Source: an uncultured Eubacteriales bacterium (GTDB lineage: Bacteria > Bacillota > Clostridia > Oscillospirales > Oscillospiraceae). Taken from it: a stretch of 36,096 nucleotides of DNA. Location of the stretch: assembly GCA_958402445.1 (NCBI GenBank), contig CATXTO010000020.1, positions 1 to 36,096 on the forward strand, given 5' to 3'. Below the pieces are notes generated by a model. That model was given only the letters and a program-made list of their open reading frames with translations, ran no database searches and was not told the origin of the DNA. This document shows, piece after piece, positions 16,665 through 23,744 of the stretch. Both the position numbers and the translations under genes were made by a program. The number at the start of each line of letters is the position of its first letter. Position 1 is the first letter of the stretch.

Positions 16665-16736
16665 AGGCATACCAAAGAGGCTGGAACGCCGGCCCGTCCA
16701 CCTGTTTCATCCACCGCCTTAGAAAGGAGTGCAAAT

Positions 16737-17279
16737 ATGGATTTTCTGGAAATTGCGCAAACCCGACAGAGCTGCCGCGCTTACGACAGCACTCGGCCCG
16801 TGGAGCCAGAGAAGCTCAACGCCTGCCTGGAGACCGCCAGACTGGCGCCCTCCGCCTGCAACGCGCAGCCCTACCATATCACCGTAGCTGTAGGCGACCT
16901 GGGGCAGCAGGTCGCCGCGGCGACCCGAGGCATGGGTATGAATCAATTTACGGTACAGGCGCCGGTCCTGCTGGTCATCAGCGAGGCGCCCTACAACGCC
17001 ACCGCCAGCGCTGGCGCCCGATTCAAGGGGCAAGACTACCGCTCCGTGGACATCGGCATTACAGCCGCCTATCTCACCGCGGAGGCCCAAACCCAGGGCT
17101 TGGCGTCCTGTATCCTTGGTTGGTTTGACAATAAAAAGCTTCAAGCCCTGCTGGGTCTGAACCAACCGGTGCGCCTGGTTATCTGCCTGGGCTATGCCAA
17201 GCCCGGCGATCCTCTTCGCCCCAAAAAAAGGAAGAGCCGGGAGGAGCTGGTCACAGGCGCCCCTTTCGGGCCGGGATAA
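16737..17279 (+). CDS. Nitroreductase family protein (FMN-dependent)
   Basis: A 180-aa flavoprotein of the nitroreductase/NADH oxidase family. The N-terminus TRQSCRAYDSTRPV holds the phosphate-binding RQSxRxY motif, ARLAPSACNAQPYH is the conserved AxxAPSxxNxQPW-type segment, and DIGITAAYLTAEAQTQGLASCILGWF is the conserved helix of the second half. It reduces nitro-compounds, quinones or other electron acceptors with NAD(P)H; the true substrate is unknown. The protein is short, like the small nitroreductases of anaerobes. It is first in a three-gene plus-strand set with the P-loop protein and the MGMT-family protein. Confidence 0.92.
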   Translation: MDFLEIAQTRQSCRAYDSTRPVEPEKLNACLETARLAPSACNAQPYHITVAVGDLGQQVAAATRGMGMNQFTVQAPVLLVISEAPYNATASAGARFKGQDYRSVDIGITAAYLTAEAQTQGLASCILGWFDNKKLQALLGLNQPVRLVICLGYAKPGDPLRPKKRKSREELVTGAPFGPG

Positions 17280-17316
17280 CCGGCGGAAGGCCGGCAGGCC
17301 GGGAAGGAGAATGCGG

Positions 17317-17835
17317 ATGCGCATTGCCGTAATCGGTCATAGCGGAGCGGGAAAGTCCACCCTAGCCAAGGCGCTGGGAGAGGGGTACCATTGCCCAGTC
17401 TTGCATTTGGATACCGTCCACTTTTTGGAGGGCTGGCAGGAACGGGGACCGGAAGAAGCGGAGCGCCTCGTCCGGGCCTTTCTGCAGCAAACAGATTGGG
17501 TAATTGAGGGGAACTATAAAAACCTGGCCTATTGGGAGCGTATGGAAGCCGCGGATTGTATTGTCTTCCTGCATTTTTCCCGCTTTCGCTGCTTTCTGCA
17601 AGCTTATCACCGGTATCTCTCATACCGAGGCCGCGTTCGAGACAGCATGGCACCAGGCTGCATAGAAAAATTTGACTGGGAATTCTGCCGTTGGATTCTC
17701 TGGACGGGTCGCGGAAAAAATGCCCGTTGTCACTATCAGCAGGTACGGCAGCGCTATCCGGACAAATTTTACACTTGCCGCACCCCTCGGGAGACGGCGG
17801 CGCTGCTGCGGCGCATGACGGAGGTAACCGTGTGA
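17317..17835 (+). CDS. P-loop kinase-like protein ("DNA topology modulation protein" / FlaR type)
   Basis: A 172-aa nucleoside/nucleotide-kinase-like protein. Walker A is GHSGAGKST at residues 7-15 (MRIAVIGHSGAGKSTLAKAL). LHLDTVHFLEGW and TDWVIEGNYKNL are the signature blocks of the small ATPase family often annotated as DNA topology modulation protein or adenylate kinase-like. The true activity of the family is poorly known. Two in-frame ATGs occur at 17311 and 17317; AAGGAG is only 1 nt from the first but 7 nt from the second, so 17317 is chosen. The upstream reading frame inside the nitroreductase gene is an artefact. Its stop overlaps the next gene's start. Confidence 0.85.
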   Translation: MRIAVIGHSGAGKSTLAKALGEGYHCPVLHLDTVHFLEGWQERGPEEAERLVRAFLQQTDWVIEGNYKNLAYWERMEAADCIVFLHFSRFRCFLQAYHRYLSYRGRVRDSMAPGCIEKFDWEFCRWILWTGRGKNARCHYQQVRQRYPDKFYTCRTPRETAALLRRMTEVTV

Positions 17836-18167
17836 GGCAGGGTATTTTTCTTCAAGTCTACGATATGGTGCGGCAAATTCCGCCGGGGCAGGTCTGTACC
17901 TATGGCCAGCTGGCGCGGCTGCTGGGGAACCCCCGGCTGGCCCGGGTGGTGGGGTACGCCCTGAACGGCTGCCAGCTGCCCGACGTACCCTGTCATCGGG
18001 TTGTAAATCGTTCCGGCGGGCTCTCCGACGCCTTTTCACCCTTGGGCCGGGACTCTCACCGGCTTCTATTGGAAATGGAGAATGTGCCCTTCACGGAAGA
18101 TGGGCTGGTGGACTTGTCCCGTTGCCTGTGGTCCGGTCCCGGGTCTGCTGCTTTCGACCCCGACTGA
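17832..18167 (+). CDS. MGMT-family protein (methylated-DNA-cysteine methyltransferase, DNA-binding domain only)
   Basis: A 111-aa protein made only of the C-terminal domain of O6-alkylguanine-DNA alkyltransferases. It reads GQVCTYGQLARLLGNPRLARVVGYALNG, which includes the Tyr and Arg-finger region, then LPDVPCHRVVNRSG with the alkyl-acceptor Cys in PCHRV. The Cys means it is not a Cys-less Atl protein, though the missing N-terminal Ada/Ogt domain makes it Atl-sized. It should bind alkylated DNA and transfer or flag the lesion. The start is GTG at 17832, overlapping the upstream stop (GTGTGA), with a GGAGG site 7 nt away. It is last in the nitroreductase operon and is followed by a hairpin at 18231. 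Confidence 0.88.
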   Translation: MRQGIFLQVYDMVRQIPPGQVCTYGQLARLLGNPRLARVVGYALNGCQLPDVPCHRVVNRSGGLSDAFSPLGRDSHRLLLEMENVPFTEDGLVDLSRCLWSGPGSAAFDPD

Positions 18168-18230
18168 GACGCACGGGCATCACGCCCGGGGGCAAAGCGG
18201 GGCGTGTTCCCCAATGCTTGTACAACGACA

Positions 18231-18259
18231 AAGGCCGTCGCGGCTTTCGCGACGGCCTT
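18231..18259 (+). terminator. Hairpin between converging operons
   Basis: AAGGCCGTCGCG / CGCGACGGCCTT, a 12-bp stem with a 5-nt loop. It is followed by AATTT on the plus strand and preceded by TTTGTCG-type sequence on the other. It lies about 65 bp past the MGMT-family gene and probably ends that transcript; it could also stop read-through from the V-ATPase operon. Confidence 0.6.
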
Positions 18260-18335
18260 AATTTGATCTACATGCAGCAGAGCGATTTGTTTGGGGGATG
18301 TGGTCGCCCGCTGGGGGAATCCATTGAATACGGGA

Positions 18336-18435
18336 TGTAGGGAACCACCTGCAGTCATTCCGCAGACGAGCACAGCTCGCCCCTACGGGATGAAAATCGA
18401 TGGTGCGATTGTAGGGGCGACCTGCGGTCGCCCGC
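18336..18435. repeat. Palindromic repeat cluster (GTAGGGGCGA family)
   Basis: Three units lie together. The first (18336-18367) is a diverged copy of a TGTAGGGAAC...TTCCGC palindrome. The second (18362-18386) ends in GCTCGCCCCTAC in inverse orientation. The third (18410-18435) reads TGTAGGGGCGACC TGC GGTCGCCCGC. Units contain an 8-bp hairpin, and the same family recurs at 35392-35642. They create spurious open frames rich in GASCARP and GRPQ peptides. The rest of 18168-18568 holds no gene I can support. Confidence 0.75.
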
Positions 18436-18568
18436 AGGCGTGCAAGCACGCCCCAATATTTCGTTATAAGGAGATTTATCGGGTGGGCAGGTGAAATATC
18501 GATAGCGCAGCTAGGGACGGCCCGCCGCCGTCTGGGTACCGCAGCGCATGGTCGGAACTACCGCAGGG

Positions 18569-19186
18569 TCACACGCCATGCTTGTTCTTTTTGATGAGCT
18601 TCATCCGGGCAAACTCCTCCCGGTCCTTTTCCTCCAAGACCGCCGTGATCTCCCGAACCGTCGCTTGACTGCCTGGAATAATGATGTTTTGCAAAGCTCT
18701 GGCCCGTTTTTGAGTTTTCTTAATGGCATCGGCCAGCCGGTAGACGCTGTTCTCCACTTCCGCAATGAGCGCGGAAAGATGCTTGGCCTCCACAAAACGA
18801 AGATACGCCTCGTCTAAAGCGGAGCTAGACATGGACAGCGCGTACGGCACCTGGGCCGGCATGCTCTTATCCAGCTCCACAATGGGGATTTCCACCCCCA
18901 TGACGCTGCGGTAGCGGATCTCAAGAGAGGAATCGATGGGCACGTCCTCCGCCAGGTCTGGACGGATGCCGCCTGTGACATTGGCCCGCTGCAAGGCGGC
19001 GTAGGCCGTGCCAAAGGTGCTGACGATCCGGTCATGCAGCGTGCTGGCCGTATCGATGAGCTGCATCATCTCCCGGATAAGGATATTGCGTTTCTTATCC
19101 AGCAGCTCATAACCCGTCCGTGCCAGGGCCAGCTTCTTTTTTTCCGCCAGGAGGTTCCCCTTGGTGGGTGCGACTTTTGTGCTCAT
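18569..19186 (-). CDS. ntpD: V-type ATP synthase subunit D
   Basis: The central rotor shaft subunit of the V/A-type ATPase, 205 aa. The N-terminal helix (MSTKVAPTKGNLLAEKKKLALARTGYELLDKKRNILIREMM) and the C-terminal helix (AIKKTQKRARALQNIIIPG) are the long coiled-coil halves typical of subunit D, which turns inside the A3B3 head. The start overlaps the subunit B stop (ATGA). It is the last gene of the operon; no strong terminator follows, only a weak GC hairpin near 18510-18530. Length and motifs match the family. Confidence 0.95.
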   Translation of the reverse strand: MSTKVAPTKGNLLAEKKKLALARTGYELLDKKRNILIREMMQLIDTASTLHDRIVSTFGTAYAALQRANVTGGIRPDLAEDVPIDSSLEIRYRSVMGVEIPIVELDKSMPAQVPYALSMSSSALDEAYLRFVEAKHLSALIAEVENSVYRLADAIKKTQKRARALQNIIIPGSQATVREITAVLEEKDREEFARMKLIKKNKHGV

Positions 19187-20589
19187 GCCTGCGCCTCATC
19201 GCCCGGCTCCGCCGTCTCCTGCCCATAATGCGCATCTAGAATCTCGCTTTCAATGCGGGACAGCTCAGACCGGGGCAGGGTGGAGAGTATCTTCCAGCAT
19301 AGGTCCAGGCTCTCCTCCATGGTACGGTTCTCGTGGTGGCCCTGGGTCAGGACCTTTTCCTCGAACAGCTTGCCGAACTTCAAGTATTTCTGGTCCAGCT
19401 CTGAGAGCTCCTCCTCCCCAATGACCGAGGCCAGGGAGCGGGCGTCCATGACCTTGGCATAGGCGGCGAACAGCTGGCCGGATAGAGCCACGTGGTCGCC
19501 TCGGGTATATCCTTCTCCGATACCGTCCTTCATCAGCCGGGACAAAGAGGGCAGCACGGACACCGGAGGATAGACTCCCGCCATACTCAGCCCCCGGTCC
19601 AGGACGATCTGCCCCTCCGTGATATAGCCGGTCAGGTCCGGGATGGGGTGGGTGATGTCGTCGTTGGGCATGGTCAGAATGGGAATCTGCGTCACGGAGC
19701 CGGCCCTGCCCTGCACAATGCCGGCACGCTCATACAGGGAGGCGAAATCGGAATACAGATAGCCAGGATATCCCTTTCTGCCCGGAATCTCCCCCTTGGA
19801 GGAGGAGAATTCCCGCAGTGCCTCCGCATAGGCGGTCATATCCGTGAGAATCACCAGAACATGCATATCCTGCTCATAGGCCAGATATTCCGCAGCGGTC
19901 AGGGCGCATCGGGGCGTGAGAATCCGCTCCACAATGGGGTCGTTGGACAGATTTTGGAACATGACCACCCGTTGCAGGACGCTGGCCTCCTCAAAGCTCC
20001 GCTTGAAATAATCCGCCACATCATTCTTGATCCCCATGGCGGCGAAGACAATGCAGAATCGCTCGTCTTCATCCCCAGCCAGACGGGCCTGCCTTGCAAT
20101 CTGCACCGCCAGCTCATTGTGACTCATGCCGGAGCCGGAAAAAATGGGGAGCTTTTGCCCCCGAATCAGGGTAATGAGCACGTCGATAGAGGAAATGCCG
20201 GTGCAAATATAGTTCTGCGGATAGGTGCGGGACACCGGGTTAATGGGAAGGCCGTTGATGTTGCGGTGCAGGTCTGAATAAACGGGCCCGTACCCGTCGA
20301 TGGGGCGGCCAGCGCCGTCAAAAACCCGGCCTAAAATTTCTCGGGACAGGGGCAGCTCCACAGGATGCCCCAAAAACCGGGTCCGCGCGCCGCGCAGAGC
20401 GATGCCCGCTGTTCCCTGAAACAACTGGATCACCACCCGCTCCTCGTCCAACTCCACTACACGGCCCTGCCGGATCTGGCCGTTTTCCAGCCGAAGCTCC
20501 ACCATCTCCTCATTGGTCACGCCGGGAATCCTGCGCAATACCACAAGCGGGCCGGAGATCTCCTTGGCGCCGATATAATCAATGATCAC
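19183..20589 (-). CDS. ntpB: V-type ATP synthase subunit B
   Basis: The non-catalytic nucleotide-site subunit of the A3B3 head, 468 aa (family about 460). It shows the N-terminal beta barrel (MIIDYIGAKEISGPLVVLRRIPG), FDGAGRPIDG, ISSIDVLITLIRGQKLPIFSGSGMSHNELAVQIARQA (with the P-loop degenerate as SGSGMSHN, as expected for B), FCIVFAAMGIKNDVADYF and DMTAYAEALREFSSSKGEIPGRKGYPGYLYSDFASLYERAG. The start is GTG (20589) with GGAGG at about 8 nt. It follows subunit A by 14 bp and overlaps D by 4 bp. Confidence 0.96.
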   Translation of the reverse strand: MIIDYIGAKEISGPLVVLRRIPGVTNEEMVELRLENGQIRQGRVVELDEERVVIQLFQGTAGIALRGARTRFLGHPVELPLSREILGRVFDGAGRPIDGYGPVYSDLHRNINGLPINPVSRTYPQNYICTGISSIDVLITLIRGQKLPIFSGSGMSHNELAVQIARQARLAGDEDERFCIVFAAMGIKNDVADYFKRSFEEASVLQRVVMFQNLSNDPIVERILTPRCALTAAEYLAYEQDMHVLVILTDMTAYAEALREFSSSKGEIPGRKGYPGYLYSDFASLYERAGIVQGRAGSVTQIPILTMPNDDITHPIPDLTGYITEGQIVLDRGLSMAGVYPPVSVLPSLSRLMKDGIGEGYTRGDHVALSGQLFAAYAKVMDARSLASVIGEEELSELDQKYLKFGKLFEEKVLTQGHHENRTMEESLDLCWKILSTLPRSELSRIESEILDAHYGQETAEPGDEAQA

Positions 20590-20603
20590 TGCCGGACCCT
20601 CCT

Positions 20604-22358
20604 TTACCGCACTTTGGCCAGTGCTGCGTCAATTTCCTGCATGTATTGGTCGAACAGCTCCAGGTTGTCGTTGGGAATCTCATACCGCATCCGAGCCAAT
20701 TTTTCAAACAGACCCAGCTTTCGGATTTGAGAGATGGGCACCGCTGTGGACACCAACCGGGATGCGCCGTCATAGAGGTGCAAAATCACCTCCATCATCT
20801 TCTGCTGCTTTTCCAAAGGCACATAGGTGTCCTGTTTATGAAACGCGTCTTGCTGTAAAAAGCCCCTGCGGATTATCTCCGCCGCCTCCAAAATCAGCTT
20901 TTGGTCATCCGGCAGCACATCGGAGCCAATGAGCTTTACAATTTCCAGGAGCTTATCTTCCTCCATGAGAATGCCGCTGATCCGGCGGCGGCACTGGACA
21001 AAGTCCTCCCCCGCGTGCTTCTCATACCAATCGGACAAATCCGTCTGGTATTCGCTGTAGCTGGTGACCCAGTTGATGGCGGGGTAATGCCTGGCATAAG
21101 CCAAAGCTTTATCCAGGGCCCAGAAACAGCGGACATAGCGCTTGGTATTCTGCGTCACGGGCTCGGAAAAATCGGAGCCCTGGGGCGAGACGGCGCCGAT
21201 GATGGTCACAGAGCCGACCTCGCCGCACAGGGCTCTCACCTTACCGGCCCGTTCATAGAATTCCGACAGGCGGCTGGGCAGGTAGGCCGGGAACCCCTCC
21301 TCCGCCGGCATTTCCTCCAAACGGCCGGAGATCTCCCGGAGGGCCTCCGCCCAGCGGGAGGTGGAGTCCGCCATAATGGCCACATGATAGCCCATATCCC
21401 GGTAGTATTCCGCCAGCGTAATCCCCGTGTAAATGGACGCCTCCCGGGCGGCCACCGGCATATTGGAGGTATTTGCGATAAGGCAGGTCCGCTCCATCAG
21501 CGCCCGCCCGGTCCGAGGATCCACCAGGTCCGAAAACTCCTGCAATACCTGGGACATCTCGTTGCCCCGCTCTCCGCAGCCCACGTAAACAATGAGGTCC
21601 GCGTCGCACCATTTGGCCAGCTGATGCTGGGTCATGGTCTTGCCGGTTCCGAAGCCTCCGGGAATGGCCGCCGTCCCGCCCTTGGCGATGGGGAACAGAG
21701 TGTCGATGACCCGCTGCCCGGTCAGTAGTGGCTCATCCATGGCCAGCCGGGCCTTGGTCGGCCGGGGCGTCCGGATAGGCCAGCGCTGCGCCAGGCACAA
21801 GGTATGCTCCTGGCCCGCGGCATCCTGAAGCTTGACAATGGGCTCCACGATGGTATAGGCCCCGTCGGTCGCCGCCCAGGTCACGGTACCCGAAACCTCG
21901 GGCGGCACCATGGACCGATGGGTGATGACGTTAGTCTCCTGACACTGGGCGAAGACGGCCCCGCCGGCGAGCTTCTGCCCCGGCTGCACCAGCACCTGGA
22001 CCTGCCAGGTTTTGGTCTCCGAAAGCAGGGGCACCTTGGCGCCACGCTGGATAAAGGGGCCGTCCGCCGCCTCCAGCTCCCGCAGAGGGCGCTCGATGCC
22101 GTCAAAAATGTTATGCAAAATGCCGGGCCCCAGGACAATGCTCATAGCGGAACCGGTCCCCTCCACCGGCTCTCCCAAGTGCAAACCGGTGGTCTCCTCA
22201 TACACCTGAATGGTAGTCCGGTGCTCCGATAGGCCGATGACCTCCCCCGACAGCCGGAGATCGCCCACAAATACCATTTCCTTCATAAAAAAGCCGCAGG
22301 CGGCTGTGGTGACCACAGGGCCGTTGATGCCTAAGATTTCTCCGCACGCCATGTTCAC
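20604..22358 (-). CDS. ntpA: V-type ATP synthase subunit A (catalytic)
   Basis: The catalytic ATPase subunit, 584 aa. The non-homologous bulge region precedes a P-loop written GGFGTGKT at about residues 234-241, where many relatives have GPFGSGKT. VYVGCGERGNEMSQVL supplies the catalytic Glu, and DSTSRWAEALREISGRLEEMPAEEGFPAYLPSRLSEFYERAG is the conserved A-subunit block. The start is GTG 22358, which overlaps the subunit E stop (GTGA); an ATG two codons later (22352) is equally possible and sits better relative to AAAGGTGG. It works with B as the A3B3 hexamer. Confidence 0.97.
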   Translation of the reverse strand: MNMACGEILGINGPVVTTAACGFFMKEMVFVGDLRLSGEVIGLSEHRTTIQVYEETTGLHLGEPVEGTGSAMSIVLGPGILHNIFDGIERPLRELEAADGPFIQRGAKVPLLSETKTWQVQVLVQPGQKLAGGAVFAQCQETNVITHRSMVPPEVSGTVTWAATDGAYTIVEPIVKLQDAAGQEHTLCLAQRWPIRTPRPTKARLAMDEPLLTGQRVIDTLFPIAKGGTAAIPGGFGTGKTMTQHQLAKWCDADLIVYVGCGERGNEMSQVLQEFSDLVDPRTGRALMERTCLIANTSNMPVAAREASIYTGITLAEYYRDMGYHVAIMADSTSRWAEALREISGRLEEMPAEEGFPAYLPSRLSEFYERAGKVRALCGEVGSVTIIGAVSPQGSDFSEPVTQNTKRYVRCFWALDKALAYARHYPAINWVTSYSEYQTDLSDWYEKHAGEDFVQCRRRISGILMEEDKLLEIVKLIGSDVLPDDQKLILEAAEIIRRGFLQQDAFHKQDTYVPLEKQQKMMEVILHLYDGASRLVSTAVPISQIRKLGLFEKLARMRYEIPNDNLELFDQYMQEIDAALAKVR

Positions 22359-22945
22359 ACCACCTTTAATCCGGATTCCCGGGTAAACTGTTCCCGGGCC
22401 GCCGCCAGCTTTGCGTCCAGCGTGTAGTCCAGTTCCACATATTCCGTCCGTATGCGGAAGCCGCCCAGCCGGATCGTCTCGTCATACAGGACCTGGCAGG
22501 GGCCTAGCACCTTCTGAAGAGCGGGCGCCAGTTCCTCGTCCTTGGACCGAAGGAAAAGCTCCCGCTTTTCCTCCTTCAAAAGTGCGGCGGCTGTCGCTGC
22601 GTCCCGTCGCAGCAGGAGCTCATATTCGTTGGTCTGCGTGTACTTTTCCAAATCCCGGCAGACTTGCTGAAACACCTGGTCTGTAATCTGCTCCCGGTGC
22701 TGGTACAAAGCCGTGGTCATAGCGCTGTTTTCCTGATTGAGCTCAGCGGAAACGGCCGCGTCAGCCTGAGCCGCGGCCCGGCGGCAGCGGTAATCCGTCT
22801 CTTTTTCCAGGTTTCTCCGGTAGGTCTCCAGGGAGCCCGCCACCGCTTCGTCCACTTGGCGCATCATCGCTTGGGCCTCCGCCTCTGCATCGCGGTATAC
22901 AGTATCCAGGAAGGCCTGGATTTTATTTTCCATTGCCATATCCAT
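22355..22945 (-). CDS. ntpE: V-type ATP synthase subunit E (peripheral stalk)
   Basis: A 196-aa peripheral stalk subunit. The N-terminal half is one long charged helix (NKIQAFLDTVYRDAEAEAQAMMRQVDEAVAGSLETYRRNLEKETDY onward). The C-terminal half carries the globular domain with LGGFRIRTEYVELDYTLDAKLAAARE, characteristic of VatE (vATP-synt_E). It pairs with the G/H-type coiled coil encoded first in the operon. ATGs at 22945, 22939 and 22933 are all in frame; the GGAAAGGAA site favours 22945 or 22939. It overlaps subunit A by 4 bp. Confidence 0.9.
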   Translation of the reverse strand: MDMAMENKIQAFLDTVYRDAEAEAQAMMRQVDEAVAGSLETYRRNLEKETDYRCRRAAAQADAAVSAELNQENSAMTTALYQHREQITDQVFQQVCRDLEKYTQTNEYELLLRRDAATAAALLKEEKRELFLRSKDEELAPALQKVLGPCQVLYDETIRLGGFRIRTEYVELDYTLDAKLAAAREQFTRESGLKVV

Positions 22946-22971
22946 TTCCTTTCCAAAGACCGGTTTCCGGC

Positions 22972-23280
22972 TCAGAAGCGGACCCCAATGGCCTCCTGCA
23001 CATAACCCAGCAGGGCGCCGCTCACCGCCTCCCCGCCGTGCCGATCCGGAATCTCCACAATCAGGGGGAAGGGCCTGGTGAGTTTGATCTGGTCCAGTTC
23101 CTCGTGCATCATGTCCCGGAGCTTCTGTGTAATGAGCACCACGCCCACCTTTGGGTTGTCCATGGCCTTCCGCAGGGCAAGGCGAACCTCCTCCGGCTCG
23201 TGGACCACCTCGCCGGGGATTCCGGCCAGACGCATGCCAACCTGGGTATCCACGTTATCGCTGATGAGATAAAACTGCAT
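22972..23280 (-). CDS. V-type ATP synthase subunit F
   Basis: The 102-aa rotor-associated subunit F. It reads MQFYLISDNVDTQVGMRLAGIPGEVV, then NPKVGVVLITQKLRDMMHEELD and PFPLIVEIPD, a Rossmann-like alpha/beta fold that matches the ATP-synt_F family (about 100 aa). It sits on the D shaft. In Enterococcus the equivalent gene is named ntpG, so I give no symbol to avoid confusion. It follows subunit K by 6 bp and precedes E by about 26 bp. Confidence 0.92.
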   Translation of the reverse strand: MQFYLISDNVDTQVGMRLAGIPGEVVHEPEEVRLALRKAMDNPKVGVVLITQKLRDMMHEELDQIKLTRPFPLIVEIPDRHGGEAVSGALLGYVQEAIGVRF

Positions 23281-23286
23281 GTTTCG

Positions 23287-23742
23287 TCAGACCTTATTGA
23301 GGATCAAAATGGAAACCAGCAGGCCATACAGGGCGATGCCTTCGCCCAGGGCTACAAAGATCAGGGCCTTACCAAAGGTCTTGGGGTCCTCCGAGGTGGC
23401 GCCGATGGCGGCAGGGGCTGCCGCGGCCACGGCGATACCGCCGCCGATGCCAGACAGGCCCGTCACCACGGCCGCAGCCAAATAGCCCATACCGGCCGCG
23501 GACCCCGTGTCAGCCACAGCCGCGGTGTCCCCAGCGGGAGCTGCGTTCAAATCCGCGGCGGAAGCCGTGGTCGCCGCCACCAGACAGCAAACCGCACCCA
23601 CCGCCAGGAACATGCACAGTTGCCGGCAGACCGCCGACTTCGCGGCGGCACCCCGACGGACCAGCCGGACGCAATAGGCCACGGAGCCAACCAGGGCTAC
23701 AATGGGAACCAAAAACAACAGGGCAGTTTTCCAATCAAACAT
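23287..23742 (-). CDS. ntpK: V-type ATP synthase subunit K (proteolipid c ring)
   Basis: A 151-aa membrane rotor-ring subunit. The C-terminal 70 residues form a standard two-helix c hairpin: GYLAAAVVTGLSGIGGGIAVAAAAPAAIG, the loop ATSEDPKTFGK, and ALIFVALGEGIALYGLLVSILIL with the ion-carrying Glu at residue 134. The N-terminal 80 residues add one TM helix (TALLFLVPIVALVGSVAYCV), a basic stretch, a second hydrophobic segment ending in ATTASAAD and an Ala/Asp-rich linker. The protein is thus an extended single-hairpin c subunit, not a four-helix NtpK duplication. The Gln/Thr ligands used by the Na+-binding enterococcal ring are not evident, so proton coupling is more likely but unproven. GGAGG lies 8 nt before the ATG. 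Confidence 0.9.
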   Translation of the reverse strand: MFDWKTALLFLVPIVALVGSVAYCVRLVRRGAAAKSAVCRQLCMFLAVGAVCCLVAATTASAADLNAAPAGDTAAVADTGSAAGMGYLAAAVVTGLSGIGGGIAVAAAAPAAIGATSEDPKTFGKALIFVALGEGIALYGLLVSILILNKV

Positions 23743-23744
23743 GT

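Noticed and set aside
17691..17831. Longer N-terminus for the MGMT-family protein
   Set aside because: It lies inside the P-loop gene in another frame. The GTG at 17832 has a GGAGG site and fits the domain start.
18336..18435. CRISPR array
   Set aside because: The units are inverted, unequal and not separated by regular unique spacers, and no cas genes are present.
18122..18494. Small open frames over the palindromic repeats
   Set aside because: They arise from repeat sequence (GASCARP-like peptides) and lack ribosome sites.
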